NCBI GenBank assembly: GCA_035222895.1
Contig: JAVYIG010007941.1
Coordinates: forward strand, 31,165 to 95,164
Reading direction: 5' to 3'
From: Strongylocentrotus droebachiensis
Taxonomy: Eukaryota; Echinodermata; Echinoidea; Camarodonta; Strongylocentrotidae
Length of the DNA stretch: 64,000 nucleotides
The position numbers and the translations under genes were made by a program. Shown here one piece after another: positions 11,563 to 22,089 of the stretch (position 1 is the stretch's first letter; each line of letters opens with the position of its first letter). A model generated the notes under the pieces. That model was not told the origin of the DNA. It saw nothing but the letters and a program-made list of their open reading frames with translations, and did not search any database.

Positions 11563-14500
11563 TTACTTTTGCTACTACTACTTATTCTAATCATAGTTCT
11601 ATTTCTACTACTACTACTGCTACTACCTCTACTACTACTTCTGCTACTACTTTTAATGACAATAGTATTATTACTACTCATTCTACTACTATTCCTACTG
11701 CAATTACTACTCAAACTACCGCTACTACTGTTCCTCATACTACTATTAGTCATACTCCTACTACTACTCATGTTACTACTTTTAATGATAATAGTATTAC
11801 TACTCCTCCTCATACTACTATTTATTAGTCATATTCCTACTACTCCTACTGCTACCTCTAATGATAATACTCATGTTACTACTACTACTACTACTTCTCA
11901 TACTTTTAGTACCACTGTTATTAATATTCTTTCGACTACTACTAAAATATTAATACTTAGACGAATCAAACAAAGAAATCAACGAAAAAACAACTCGGGA
12001 TCCTACCAACAAAAATTAAAGCAAGAATACCTTATAAAGTCTATGTGATATTCAAGAAATAATTATTACCAATGTAATAATTTTGTCCAGTATTTCTCAC
12101 CATTAATAGTGTTTCCACTTTGAATGTGATGACGGTATGTGAATTGTATTATTAAAATACTAAAAATGAATAACCTTGTGAATCTCCATTACTTGTTGTC
12201 ACTGTATGACTTTTCTTAGAGCTTGTCTGTAGAGATTCGCGGTTGGTAGTGCATTCTCCTATACATTGTGAGTAACAAAAACACATCGTTTTACAATTTG
12301 GACGTATTTTCCCATTTACAGAAACGCTAGCCCCCTAAAAAAGTTCGCATATAAACCAGCCATATACTCTGTTTCTTTGTTGTGGATTCAATCGTGGTTG
12401 ATCTTCTTTTAAAGATTACCTTATTCCAATCGGATTTGTAGTTCGTAGTAATGTATACCCGTGCGCTCATTAAATGAAGGAGCTCCATTGACATTTTCCA
12501 AATATCATGACCGATGTACAGAGGGGCGAATATGTGGTAATTACGGGGAGTAGGGATTATTGGGTATAGAAAAATCGAATGTCAATGAGGGTACATGTTT
12601 AAATTCCTTCCACGATAGTATCAAAGTTAAAAATGCAATTAATAATAATAATAAGATGATTGTATACCGCAAATTGCATAATGCGGCATCTATTGAAATA
12701 TAATCCACAATTGTTGGTTATTTAAGTACATTCAAAGTGAATCAATAAACCATACATTGATCATTTAAATCATCATTGAAATTATGGAAGCTAGATGTTT
12801 TATTAAAAATTATTCAAGTATACCAAAACTAAAACAAGAATAAACGGCTTAGGATTATCATCAATGTATTAGTAATATAGAATATTACAAATGTGTGAAA
12901 ATGAATTCCAGATTATCGTTGAAACTAACATATAAACAAACAGAAGCATAACAGAAAAGAACATATAAATAGTTCAGGGAAAAGGTGACAACCTGCCAAA
13001 CTCTTCTTACTTTTAATAAATGTATATTTTGAACCCGTACTAATTTTTGTTACCGTACATTTTGCTGATAAAGGTGACGCAAGAAAAATTTGCATTTAGA
13101 AATACGTTGTAGCGACATGATTTAAAAGCCTCTTCTTTTTTTCTTTAGAAACCGAAAGATAAGAATTAGCTTCTTGTTTTTTTTCTTCTTTCGGGGTGTT
13201 TTCAAAATGTGGCGGATCCCTTTCACATTCTTAATATTTTACGGTGCGTTCAATCGATTTTTTGAAGCTAGAATTACAAACATGAATCACAAATCGTGGC
13301 GTCCACCATCGCCCTTGAATCACCTAACTTTTGTTTTCTTTATTGAAAGGGCCTTTACTGGAATGTCTACCTTTAATTTAATAATGTGGGTTTACAGATC
13401 TTCTACAAAACCTTCAAGCTAAAGAATACTACACCAGGAGTTTGATATTATCCATGACTGTCACACTGCCACTGGACACATCATATACCCTTAACAGAGT
13501 GTTGTAAAGCCCTTGTGTCTGACTTGCACTTTATGCATACTTCCCCCCCCCCCCCGAAAAAAATAAAAAAATAAATTCTTGTTACTTATCATAGACACAC
13601 GAATAACTTTTTTGAAGAATTGTTCAGAAAACCAAGAGTAAAACATCAATCATCAGCGCAATAAGAAAGAGGCAAATTATGCAATGTGTTGATCACATAT
13701 ACAGAAAGCAATCTTTTATAAAAAGAAATACATTAACAGGGTAGATTGCTGGAAAAAAGCGGTGAAATGCACCGTCTCATATATTTGGAAAGCCGGAACA
13801 AAAGGGCGACGAAAAATTAAATCAGCAATACAAGCTATTTAAGAATAGCAGATAATAAAAAAATTAAAACGCGATAACATTTTCCTTTCAATTTATGTTG
13901 GCATTCTTTACAAAAATCAAGCTCCCCCCCCCCCCCCCCTCCCCTCCCCCACCCCCGGTCCAGTCTGCTGCTATGACGATTTCTTCATCGCCTCCATTAT
14001 TTTGATCGCATAAGAAAAATCGTGACTTTACACTCTAATGTGTCTAATTTTATTTTCAAACAAGAATACGTTTGACGAATCTATTTCTGAATGTGACTAC
14101 GCATACTGGGTCGTGGACTATTTTACCCGTGACACATTATTTCATTTATAAGCGGGTACTAACCAGTATGTACTGTTTCCAAGAAAAATATAATTTTTAA
14201 ATGCTCACCTTCATTCTTAATAATAACTGATGTCTGAATGTGATCATGAGTTGAGTCGCTAGCCACCCCGCAGATAAGCACATAACCTTCACCATCTGCA
14301 TATGTTGGTGTAAAGTGTATTATCCGTGTAGGCACAAGAAGACGTACATCATGTCCATCATACATATTTTGTTGAGGTTCAACAGAAGCATATAGCATGT
14401 TTGGAAACACCCATTCCAAATTGACGGATGGTTTCACCGATGTATTGGTCTTACAGACTAATGTCTTGTGTTCCCCTTCTGCAATCGTAAGTGATCCTCG

Positions 14501-15863
14501 ATGCCGTAGAATGATATCGTCGGCTTTTTCGACCAGGATCAACCCCTTTGGTGGAACTTGAAATTCATTTAAAAGAAGTGAGGAACTTCCAGCATTGAGT
14601 AAAGAGTAATTATTTAAAGATGTCATTCATTTATAGCGGTTAGATTTTACTTCCAAATTAAAGAGCAAAATCACTTGATCACCGACACATAATAGCTGAA
14701 CAAATTTTATTTTACCATTCTCCTCATGCTGATGCATACGTAATATAAATTGTAATGGTAACTTCCTGGTGAGACCCATGTCGTTTATAAAACCCAGTTG
14801 CAGTATTATATTTTATAACAAATATCCTGCATTACTCCTTGTATTTTAGGTCCGGGACTTCATATTTACTTTCTTCAAGAATAACAAGAATAATGACTCG
14901 AGGTTTTTATCATTATTACTTCAAACGTTCTTATAATTTGTTTGTAATTGCCCCCCAATTAGCAAAAAGTATCTGGTTGGGGTATTTGTCACTGCATAAA
15001 TCGTTATTTGAAAATATTGAAAAAGTGTATACCATTTACTGTCAGGTTAACTTGGCAAATTTCCCGGTCGCTTGGAGAAAGCATAACAAAATGATAATCA
15101 TCCTCATGAATCAACGAAACGTTCCGAATTGTAACAGTGCTGATGAACGTAATGTTTCTTCCTAGTGTGTGTCTTGCATTAATATTTGTACATGGGTTAA
15201 TATATTTGTCGCAGTTGAACAATATCGAGCCATTACTTCGCATCCAAGTTATTGAGCTTATTGGGTCGTTTGTGCTGGTCCCGAGGCAACTGAGGTTCAC
15301 GTCCTCCCCTGCAGTTGTTTCCATATTGCGGTTGATTCCATCTGTAATACAAACACATCACATATTAAAGCCTGAAAGAATACTGCTAGTTGTCTGTCTT
15401 CGTTGCAGCACGTGTGTACTGTGTCAGTTAAACACGATTAAAAGCATAAGTAACGTATGTAGAGGAGCAAAAGTGTCAGGAGCCCCTGGAGGGGCGCGCA
15501 TTATGCAAAATGAATAATGAACATGCGATGAAAAAGAATGTACATCTTGATCGCTTTTTCTGGCATGCTTTATCAGTTTATTGTAATAATTCAAAAACTT
15601 TGGTTACCGATTTCAAGTTTAGATTACTAAATAATTATGATTATCAAGTCGTGAACAAGCGAGGTCAAATATTATTTAATTTTATAGTAATATTTCTTCA
15701 AACATTCATATATTGTCATAAATGTCAGAAAGCCAGCATTACAACTCCAGTTTGTATGGAACAAATCAATGACAAGATATTTATATTGAGACTATTCTGT
15801 TTCATACTTACTAGCGGAAGAAAATTTGAATCCGATAAGAACGAAACATAACTGCCACATCAT
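984..15863 (-). CDS. Gene A: two-Ig-domain transmembrane receptor with tyrosine-rich tail (six coding exons)
   Basis: Coding exons in order are 15863-15812, 15341-15033, 14556-14209, 2826-2704, 2091-2006 and 1625-984. They sum to 1560 bases, 519 residues plus stop, with no internal stop. All introns are GT-AG; the first four are phase 1 and the last is phase 0. The predicted protein has a 16-18 residue signal peptide, a V-like Ig domain, a second Ig domain, a short basic stalk, one membrane segment and a 213-residue tail with nine tyrosines. It should sit in the plasma membrane and signal through SH2 proteins. Intron 3 is 11.4 kb because a gypsy element and two MITEs lie in it. The same exon set recurs in genes B and C. 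The family is not recognised by name; the immune-receptor role is inferred from architecture and tail motifs. Confidence 0.85.
2006..2091 (-). CDS. Gene A exon 5: juxtamembrane linker
   Basis: An 86-base exon, entered in phase 1 after gatcag and left in phase 0 at gtgaat. It encodes [15 protein letters not shown] and then a Ser/Thr/Lys-rich stretch ending in SGVK. It is open in frame, unlike the gene B copy. Because its phases differ, skipping it would put the tail out of frame. Confidence 0.8.
2704..2826 (-). CDS. Gene A exon 4: transmembrane segment
   Basis: A 123-base phase 1-1 exon with acceptor cttaag and donor gtaggt. It encodes a basic stalk ([12 protein letters not shown]), a hydrophobic span of about 24 residues starting [15 protein letters not shown], and a stop-transfer end CSKKRD. 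The type I orientation agrees with the N-terminal signal peptide. Confidence 0.85.
3560..3951. mobile_element. 392-bp inverted-repeat element (MITE-like), gene A intron 3
   Basis: Begins aaaggtaaagaccagta and ends with the inverted counterpart taactggtctttagcttt. The interior is matched by 22697-23067 in gene B, but in the opposite orientation. No coding capacity seen. I could not define a target-site duplication, so the superfamily is left open. Confidence 0.6.
4220..4623. mobile_element. hAT-type MITE no. 1 with 8-bp target-site duplication
   Basis: A perfect 16-bp terminal inverted repeat, CAGGCGCGTACGCAGG at the left and its complement at the right, encloses 404 bp rich in C, G, A and T runs, including 37 consecutive C at 4488-4524. 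The 8-bp sequence gttcagtg flanks both ends (4212-4219 and 4624-4631). The paralogous introns carry the uninterrupted site (around 24013 and 27604 in gene B, 50115 in gene C), so insertion and duplication are directly visible. An 8-bp duplication with CAGG ends is typical of hAT elements. Non-autonomous: no transposase. Confidence 0.9.
5040..5157. repeat. CTA/ACT trinucleotide microsatellite, part left of the gypsy element
   Basis: Imperfect act/cta triplets reaching up to the 5' LTR. The array continues after the 3' LTR at 11389. Equivalent arrays lie in the same intron of genes B and C. Confidence 0.85.
5158..6141 (+). repeat. 5' LTR of the gypsy element
   Basis: Starts tgtagtgaatttatg and ends gaatttttaca. 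It matches 10405-11388 except at 5641 (a/g), 5664 (a/g) and 6107 (t/c). The internal tract starts right after it with one spacer base before the primer-binding site. Short frames inside it are identical in both LTRs and are not genes. Confidence 0.95.
6143..6160 (+). other. Primer-binding site, tRNA-Trp type
   Basis: TGGTGACCCCGACGTGAT is complementary over 18 bases to the usual 3' end of eukaryotic tRNA-Trp (…ATCACGTCGGGGTCA plus CCA), as I recall that tRNA. It begins one base after the 5' LTR. Confidence 0.8.
6201..7154 (+). CDS. gag: gag polyprotein of the gypsy element
   Basis: 317 residues from the first ATG after the primer-binding site ([10 protein letters not shown]). The frame is open upstream, but only non-ATG codons precede. 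The capsid-like region shows [20 protein letters not shown] near residue 35 and the helices [14 protein letters not shown] and [16 protein letters not shown], typical of gypsy Gag. The C-terminus has an Arg/Ser-rich segment and a Cys-rich stretch ([18 protein letters not shown]) resembling the degenerate nucleocapsid motif of this clade. It overlaps pol, which is in the -1 frame. No canonical slippery heptamer was identified. Confidence 0.88.
   Translation: MPDLTEPVDPTTTGDTSTSSFSPSIAGAVGLKLPPFWPNDQSLWFAQVEAQFLTRGITTENTKFAHVVGLLQPEIAQEVRDFLINPPTTERYTSLKTELIKRTSASQQHRLHQLLISEELGDRKPSQFLRRMRQLLGEVSLEDNILKQLFLQRLPNNVQLILASTSEEVSIEQLALIADKIVEVAAPSPFLATVSQPAATTSFATPSQSATVCTTGACVCSSDSVSVKDLHVSVHQLTLQVQALTANIQERGRSSERGAKATSRQSKSRSMSRSRRQPDKNGYCWYQSNFGTKAHRCLLPCTFSSHQSTPRPVQGND
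7049..10330 (+). pseudogene. pol: pol of the gypsy element, disrupted in integrase
   Basis: In the -1 frame relative to gag. Protease shows DTGAEVS near residue 68. Reverse transcriptase has the active-site motif YIDD near residue 375, preceded by [14 protein letters not shown] and [13 protein letters not shown]. RNase H has [26 protein letters not shown] and YTDHKPL. The integrase His residues (LHDLSHPGI) come just before an in-frame TAG at 9293-9295, which falls before the CxxC pair (CLKCQRC). The same frame then runs from 9296 to the TGA at 10330. In the catalytic core the first Asp ([10 protein letters not shown]) and the Glu (GLVERFHR) are present, but the segment normally carrying the second catalytic Asp is missing between YGVPS and [10 protein letters not shown]-terminal GPY/F-like region ([10 protein letters not shown]) follows. 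Confidence 0.9.
10391..10404 (+). other. Polypurine tract of the gypsy element
   Basis: agagggggattata lies directly against the 3' LTR, the usual position for plus-strand priming. Confidence 0.7.
10405..11388 (+). repeat. 3' LTR of the gypsy element
   Basis: 984 bp, the same length as the 5' LTR, with three transitions between them. It ends in tttttaca before the resumed triplet repeat. Confidence 0.95.
11389..11944. repeat. CTA/ACT trinucleotide microsatellite, part right of the gypsy element
   Basis: About 550 bp of imperfect act, att and cta triplets. It gives long Leu-rich and Ser-rich frames on the two strands, which are artefacts of the repeat. Confidence 0.9.
11945..14208. other. 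Rest of gene A intron 3
   Basis: No exon seen. Pieces match the same intron of gene B, for example the words ctgccaaactcttcttac near 12995 and 28708. C runs lie at about 13543 and 13923. Confidence 0.5.
14209..14556 (-). CDS. Gene A exon 3: second Ig domain
   Basis: A 348-base phase 1-1 exon with acceptor tttcaag and donor gtgagc. It starts (V)[13 protein letters not shown] and has the Ig landmarks KTLVCKT (first Cys), NLEWVFP (Trp) and [12 protein letters not shown] (second Cys), ending in SVIIKNEG. All three genes share this length exactly. Confidence 0.85.
15033..15341 (-). CDS. Gene A exon 2: V-like Ig domain
   Basis: A 309-base exon with acceptor ttgtattacag and donor gtatac. It shows DVNLSCLG (first Cys), [11 protein letters not shown] (Trp) and [11 protein letters not shown], where the usual Cys after D-x-Y is replaced by Phe. 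Further cysteines occur in [10 protein letters not shown] and REICQV. Several N-glycosylation sequons are visible (NITF, NVSL, NLTV). Confidence 0.85.
15812..15863 (-). CDS. Gene A exon 1: signal peptide
   Basis: Encodes [17 protein letters not shown] and leaves in phase 1 at gtaagt. The start is supported by gene B and C exons reading MWQLFVVLIGFVFC and MWQLFFFLIGFVIC. The first of two adjacent ATGs is used here; the second aligns with the paralogs. Confidence 0.8.
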
Positions 15864-16027
15864 TCTTGGTTCCTTTTTTACTCCGTTTCAAAATACACGA
15901 AGAAATTATATTTCAATTAGAGAAGTGAACTGTTTTTCGAAAGGTTTACAAGACAGAAATGCAACCAAGTGGCAAACGGTCATATTGCTACCACAGTAAT
16001 GCTGTACAGTACGCATATATTTTTTTG

Positions 16028-16108
16028 TTAAAGTTGGCGCTCTCTAACTTAAATACATAAGCATAATAGAGGGATATGGTAGATCTTCACTTTGCTTCCT
16101 TTGCTGCC
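16028..16108 (-). promoter_or_regulatory. Conserved block upstream of gene A (putative promoter or 5' UTR)
   Basis: The block containing ttggcgctctctaactta lies about 170 bases upstream of the start codon. It recurs at the same distance in genes B and C although the sequence between them has diverged. No clear TATA box. Function is inferred from conservation and position only. Confidence 0.35.
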
Positions 16109-16877
16109 TTTTCTGCTCCCATTAAATGCTAAGATTGAAACATGATGCAAATTAAACTAATACATAATATAATCTTCATAATCATCTTTAAGAACGTCAA
16201 ATCGCATTTATGTTCATGTTTTCTCTAACGCACTTAGTGTACAGTGCTCAGAGGCGCGCAGCTCCTATTTTCACTGCGTATAAAACTATACCTTTGTTCT
16301 ATAAAATAAAAAATATATAAGGGAGCAATATCTAGAACCTAGAAGTGATTTGAAAATATTTATGACGATCCTTGACACTAATTACAAAAATAGAAAATGA
16401 ACACTAAATGAATTAAAAATCAAATCAACAACAACAAATTAAGATTTTTTTTCTCGCACTATGTAGGTTAAACAGTTTCAATAGTCATGAACATAGCTTT
16501 ACATACGTTAACTTTTTGCACTGAGCTATTTTAACACTGTTTCACTTTGTCACAACACGGTGTATATTATTCAGGGCTCGCAGCAGACCCTGCAGATCAA
16601 CTCTTAATTTCTTGGAAATTTTGTTTTATTTATGTTCTCTTTTCGTAATTTTAGTTCGTTAGAAATAGAAAACAAAGAAGAGAAAACCATGATATCGTCT
16701 AGGCGCCATTTGTAAAATCACATGATCAATCATATCTTCATAACCAGCAATCAATACTTAATTACATTTAGTACCCATTAATTTTAGGTCAAGGTCAATA
16801 TCCCAGGCAGAGTAAAAATTTGCGCGTGCGTCAAAAATAAAATAATAATGCCTACGTCACATTTGCCGCATCTTTTC

Positions 16878-17350
16878 TCGAAACATGTATATGCTCGATA
16901 AACATCCAACTTGAGACACTGATCAATAACATACTTAGATAAATGTAATGGATTATCTGTTTTAGTTTTTCGTTCTAGATAGGTACATTAAGTGTTTTAT
17001 CTTTTATCTTGGTTTTTGATCCATTTAGCATGACTTCACATTTTTAAGCATGTTGACATGATTTGTTTGAATTCAACCATTAGAGAGACGTAAAAGATCA
17101 GCATTGACCACATCTGCAATAACCGTTGTTGTTTTACCAGGGTAATATATACATGTGTAGACTGTGTATAACGATATATTACACTTTTTTCATACAGGTT
17201 TTTGGATCAACTACAACTATGTAGTTGATCCAAAAACCTGTATGAAAAAAGTGTAATTTATCGAAAGAAAGGGGTATAGATTCATTATCATCAATTATGG
17301 GGTAGGACCTGTGCAAATTGCCGAAACATCCCTCCACTTGTCTTTTGTGG
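16878..17350 (-). mobile_element. LINE reverse-transcriptase fossil in the A/B spacer
   Basis: Matches the better-preserved copy at about 39880-40340. This copy lacks the end that carries the LDYCDVVW motif there and has been altered by an inserted hairpin. Not translatable. Confidence 0.5.
17178..17257. repeat. Perfect 38-bp inverted repeat with 4-base loop
   Basis: Arms 17178-17215 and 17220-17257 are exact reverse complements around the loop acta. The paralogous spacer (around 40202-40245) holds only the left-arm sequence, without the second arm. Confidence 0.95.
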
Positions 17351-18360
17351 TCGATACCATATAAGTTTCATTATTGGTTTTCTGTGTGATATTCGCAATT
17401 CAATAGCTAATAATTCGAGGTCGTTGGAACATTATATTTCAAATTCGATCTGATGAAGACTGCATCACCACGTCTTCTCCTTTTCCTATCCTTTCTCATA
17501 TCCATCAATTATCAATTTTAAATCATATTATCTACATGATTTTCACTTCATATCAACAAATCTAGGTGCAGTCTTTCCTGAATGGCACGACGATCATCAA
17601 TATTGTTAAGTAATGGTAATCAGTTCAGGTGGGTAAATTTAAAATAATTTTCTATTTCTAGTTGCTCGTTTAATCTGTTATCTGTTCCTCTCATTCTTAC
17701 TTCAGTAATAATTTTGATTGTATCTATGTATATTTATTAATGGCTCAAGATATATTTCAAAGGCACGTTTATATTCTGTCAAATCAGAAACTTTGGGAAA
17801 GGTTACAAAACTAAAGCCTTAAACTTTACAGAGATTTTAAAAGGTGAGTAACTGTTTGATTATTCAAGTAGCAGTATTCACGTTTCCGTATCAAATTTAC
17901 TTCGGTCAGAATGTAGGTCAGAGTTCAAATTATGAATTAAAAAGCATTTAGTTAAATTATGTGTTATTTATGTTTATACTATTTCAAAACTTGTTTTTTT
18001 ATTTTTAAACACCGTACAGCATATAGGATGTGTCTAATTTAAACATACGTGTCAGACCCGAAGCCTAATGACTTTATTGGTCACGTGGGTCTGGTGTACT
18101 TACGTTAAGGACATAGTAGTCCCTCGATTATTTATCTATAAATTGTTTGTAGGTAAAGTGAAATGTACCATAATGAAATTATGATATTTTCTCATGAATG
18201 TTTTATTGTTCTTTCCCTAAAATTGATTATTATACCTTGTTCAGAAGGATGTGCATTCATGCTCGAAAAGTAGTCCTTCCGGACGTTCGCTATGCCAGGC
18301 AAGGCCCTGATGGGCATTCATATAACGGACATTCGTTCACTTGCTTTAAGCTAAGCTGGT
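17350..18360. other. A/B spacer, no gene seen
   Basis: A+T-rich. Parts match 40350-40830 in the B/C spacer, for example gatatatttcaaaggcac near 17750 and 40517. Nothing coding recognised. Confidence 0.4.
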
Positions 18361-18660
18361 TGTTTCACTTATGCGTAGTAAGCTTGGTTGTTGAGTCCTT
18401 GCTGTAGCTTCAATGATCCATCATGATCTAGGGGGGGGGGGGGTAAGGGGTTCGGGCCCTCACCCTTGGCAAAACCAGTTTTAAAAAAAAATTGTAACCA
18501 CAATTTTACCTGTTTTTTGTTCAAGGAGGGGGGGGGTGTTGAAAAAGAAAAAAATAGTGCTCACTACCGAACCCCTCCCCGCTTATTCGCCGGCTATTTC
18601 ACCGCTGAATATTTTATTACAAATTGGGTAACAAAACCAAAAAATAGTGATCATTAACTC
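18360..18660. repeat. G-run repeat block shared with the B/C spacer
   Basis: Matches 41165-41460: both contain tgtagcttcaatgatcc followed by catgatctaggggg, then a gttcggg or tttcgga stretch, poly-A/T and further G or C runs. It marks the duplicated spacer. Confidence 0.6.
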
Positions 18661-19808
18661 CACCAGGCATTATATCAAACACTCAATATACAAGTGGACG
18701 TCACAAATTATAAACTCTTCTTTCGGTTAACAATAAGGTGCTTAAAACTGTCACTCTGCTTACATAAAGGGGCACTTATCATTTGGTTCTGCAAACCAGT
18801 CTATAATGAATTGATTGCTTCAAACATTTGTTCTACTTAACACTTTTTATTAGTAATTTAATTGCCATACGCATCCCCAGGACGTAAAAAGTACATTCAA
18901 GTATGAAAATAAATCTCAGTTAGAACATTTAATATAATTCCTTATTTCGATCTTCTTTGCAGTACAATATTGTGTAACACCGTTTCAAGCTACTCGATAA
19001 TGTATTACGATTTGTTCATCTTGTGATATATACATTGTACTATAATAATATTCTAATAACTTTTACAAGAAATTGCAATCAAGTACCATACATCGCTCTC
19101 TTCTTTTAATATATGTTTGCAATAACCACTTATTAAGTATTCTGGAGAAATAAAAGTGCTTTTGCATAATATATTTATAGTGAATGCAATATTCATTTAC
19201 ATCTTAATAATTTTGATAATGCTTAAACATGAATTTATTTTTTTTAAATCATTTTCATCATTATTGGGTATGATCAATGTTGATATATTATCAGATCCAG
19301 AGAAGAGTGCGAAACACGATATTAAATTTTACAATGCACGAAAAAAAAACCTACACTTATTTTACATGCATTTGCGTTCATACTATTTTCATCATATCAG
19401 GATGTGAAACATAACATTAATATTAACACGACCAACAGTTAAAATGTTTCTAGTCCATAATTCGTATTATTTGTATAAATACTATGATTAAAATCAGATG
19501 TTAGAGGGGATTTCTAACATAAGAGCAAAACGTTTACTTACGATTTTCTTTGTAAATCAATAAGTAATGAGGTAATCAACGAACATTTCAAACTTATTAT
19601 ATAGAAGTACGTTGTATTATATTACCATGGTCATCAGAGTAACCTGAACAATGTTTCAAATATCTGTTACAAATTCACATATCATTACTTTCAATAAGAT
19701 ACAGTGGTTTAATATGTTGTGTTAATTACAGGGAAATATTGTGAAACATTATATTAACAATAATCTAACCATATTGCTTTAACCTATAAACACTTCGATT
19801 TCCTTCCT

Positions 19809-20453
19809 CTAGAGATAAGTTGTAACCACATCTTCATGGCTATCAGCGTGATCTTGAACAAAGTTTGGAATATCTGTACTAACTTCACAATAAGTTGACG
19901 TATCTTCGGTGTTAACATAGGTAGGCTCCTCCTTCAGATTTGAATGTGCCTTTACTTGCTTGCAGACGAGAGTGGGACTAACGTTAAGTACAGCATCATT
20001 ATCAACATCAACTGAGAAGGTAGTGGGATTGGAGACCTGTTTGGTTTTACTAGCTGTTGATTTGCAATTTAGTATAGGCTTCATGGCCATGTAGGTATGG
20101 GGTACTTCGAAAACATCGGGAATTGCATTTCTGATGTCTGATTGGTCAGTGTGATCATTAACAATGTTTTGAATATCTGTACTAATTTCACAATAAGTTG
20201 GCCCACCTTTGGTGTTGAAATAAGTAAGTACTTCCTTTAGATTAGAGTGTGCCTTCACTTGCTTGTGGACAAGAGTGGGGCTAATGTAAAGTACAGCATC
20301 GTCATGATCGCCAACTGAGGTGGTGGGATAGGAGACTTGTTGGCTAGTACTAGCTGAGGATTTGCACTTCAATGCCATATAGGTATGGGGTACTTCGGAA
20401 ACATCGGGTGTTGCGTATGTAGGGTCTGATTGGTCGAAAGTCATGTCCAAAGG
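19809..20453 (-). CDS. Gene B exon 6: cytoplasmic tail, open but downstream of a stop
   Basis: 214 residues, closely similar to gene A. Motifs include YMAL, YISP, YFN, PTYCEI, YMAM, YVN, STYCEV (fits SxYxxV) and a C-terminal TTYL. No internal stop. It is reached only if the TAA in exon 5 is bypassed. Confidence 0.8.
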   Translation of the reverse strand, partial: PLDMTFDQSDPTYATPDVSEVPHTYMALKCKSSASTSQQVSYPTTSVGDHDDAVLYISPTLVHKQVKAHSNLKEVLTYFNTKGGPTYCEISTDIQNIVNDHTDQSDIRNAIPDVFEVPHTYMAMKPILNCKSTASKTKQVSNPTTFSVDVDNDAVLNVSPTLVCKQVKAHSNLKEEPTYVNTEDTSTYCEVSTDIPNFVQDHADSHEDVVTTYL

Positions 20454-20831
20454 CTGGAAACCGAAAGAGAAATATTACTTAGTGAATTAACAAAGAAGAA
20501 GGTTGCACGGATCCTTCTCATCATCTTTTCAAATCAGTTAAAATAAACAAAAGATACATATATAAACTTGAAATAAACAAACAATTAAAACCATTAAAAC
20601 CTTTCAAATAAATCTATCGAAAGGAAATGTTAGAATTGTTCCATCTCATAAGTTGAAAACATAACAATACCATTAATGCATAATCCAGACATTATTGTTT
20701 ATACTATAAACAGAGTTTTGAAATTTCCCTAATTGGGCTCAATTCTTCAAATATTTGTGATAATTTGTGCTCAATAATTATCTGAAGTATTTAAACATTC
20801 ATATCAAATGTTAACGATAAATTTAATTCAC

Positions 20832-20917
20832 CTTAAAACCGGTAGTTGATGTTGGCTTGCTGGTGTGAGATGTTTCATCATCTTATAGATTTCCAGAGGT
20901 CTGTAAAGCTTGAGCTG
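20832..20917 (-). pseudogene. Gene B exon 5: linker exon carrying TAA
   Basis: Same 86-base length and splice signals as A and C. It reads AAQALQTSGNL and then TAA, where A and C have a proline codon (two base differences). The rest of the exon remains alignable. Confidence 0.85.
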
Positions 20918-21523
20918 CTGATCACAGAAGGTAAATTAATTTTGAGGGGTCAATAATATTATTAGTCTATACGACCAATTGGTCTCCAGCATCGAAACTA
21001 TACCTGTGTCTTTCTTATTTTCGCAATAATTATCCTGCTCAAGAAGTGTCATGTTTATAAGGTATAGGTATAAATACCCTTCACTTTATTATATCATTAT
21101 TATGTATAACTATGATATGCGTCAGCCCTATATATATTATTTAATAATGGTAAGAGGTTCACTGTGCTATTTAGAACAAGATGAATTTCATCGCCTTGCT
21201 TTTTACGAGGTCCAAATTAAAACGAGACTGTCAGGACTAGAGGTTATATGATTTTACAACAGGTTTTTCTCCCTATTCTTTCCAAGATTCACAGTTTTCG
21301 TTACAACGTGGCATCGACAGAAATACATATTATTATAATAACAGTTACCATTATTGGAATTATTTTCATTGACAAAATAAATACAATCCGTTATTCCACA
21401 TTTCTACCATGTGTCATATTCGAATTCATTTTCATTTTCGTTAGAATACAATTGTGACAGCTCGTCTCTTCACACAGCCCAACTATATAAACGAAGACTT
21501 TTTACAACGTTAACATGACCTAC

Positions 21524-21646
21524 CATCTCTCTTCTTAGAGCAGATAAAACCACCAACAAATGCCAGTACAATTAACAGCATCACCACGCCGGAACATCCA
21601 GGTATAACAAGACGAATGTTTGTGTACCATAGTTTCTCCATAGGTT
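21524..21646 (-). CDS. Gene B exon 4: transmembrane segment
   Basis: A 123-base phase 1-1 exon. The stalk is EPMEKLWYTNIR, followed by a membrane span identical to gene A from LVIPGCSG to FICSKKRD. Acceptor ctaaag, donor gtaggt. Confidence 0.85.
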
Positions 21647-22074
21647 CTTTAGAGCAAATGAAATCAAAAGATATATACGTTTAACAATCTTAGAATATTT
21701 TATTATTAATTTCTTGCCTCTTTTTCTCTTCTGTTGATTTCTTTTTCAATGAAAATGCACTTTCATGGCAGTTTCGTTTGTGCGTGCTTGGTATTCTCGT
21801 ATTTATAATTGACTATCACTTATAGGTAACAAATAAAGTAATGACACAAACAATGAGTTAATTTTTGAAGGAAAGTATAAATTGCTATAACCAGCATGAA
21901 TGCTTTACTGTATCAATTATGTTTCTTTACTGCTATTTCACTGATGCCAGCTTTTGCATATCGCATGTGTTGGATTTCTACAAAATGATCTAAATGAAAT
22001 CCATGCGTTGTAAGATATATACATTGAAAAGTAAAAATCCTTCCAGTTTCATGCCTCATAATCCAACAGTTAAC

Positions 22075-22089
22075 CCCCCCCCCCCCCCC

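Noticed and set aside
11335-12048. 237-residue leucine-rich plus-strand frame and the serine-rich frame on the other strand
   Set aside because: They are translations of the CTA/ACT microsatellite after the 3' LTR; no domain and no conserved start.
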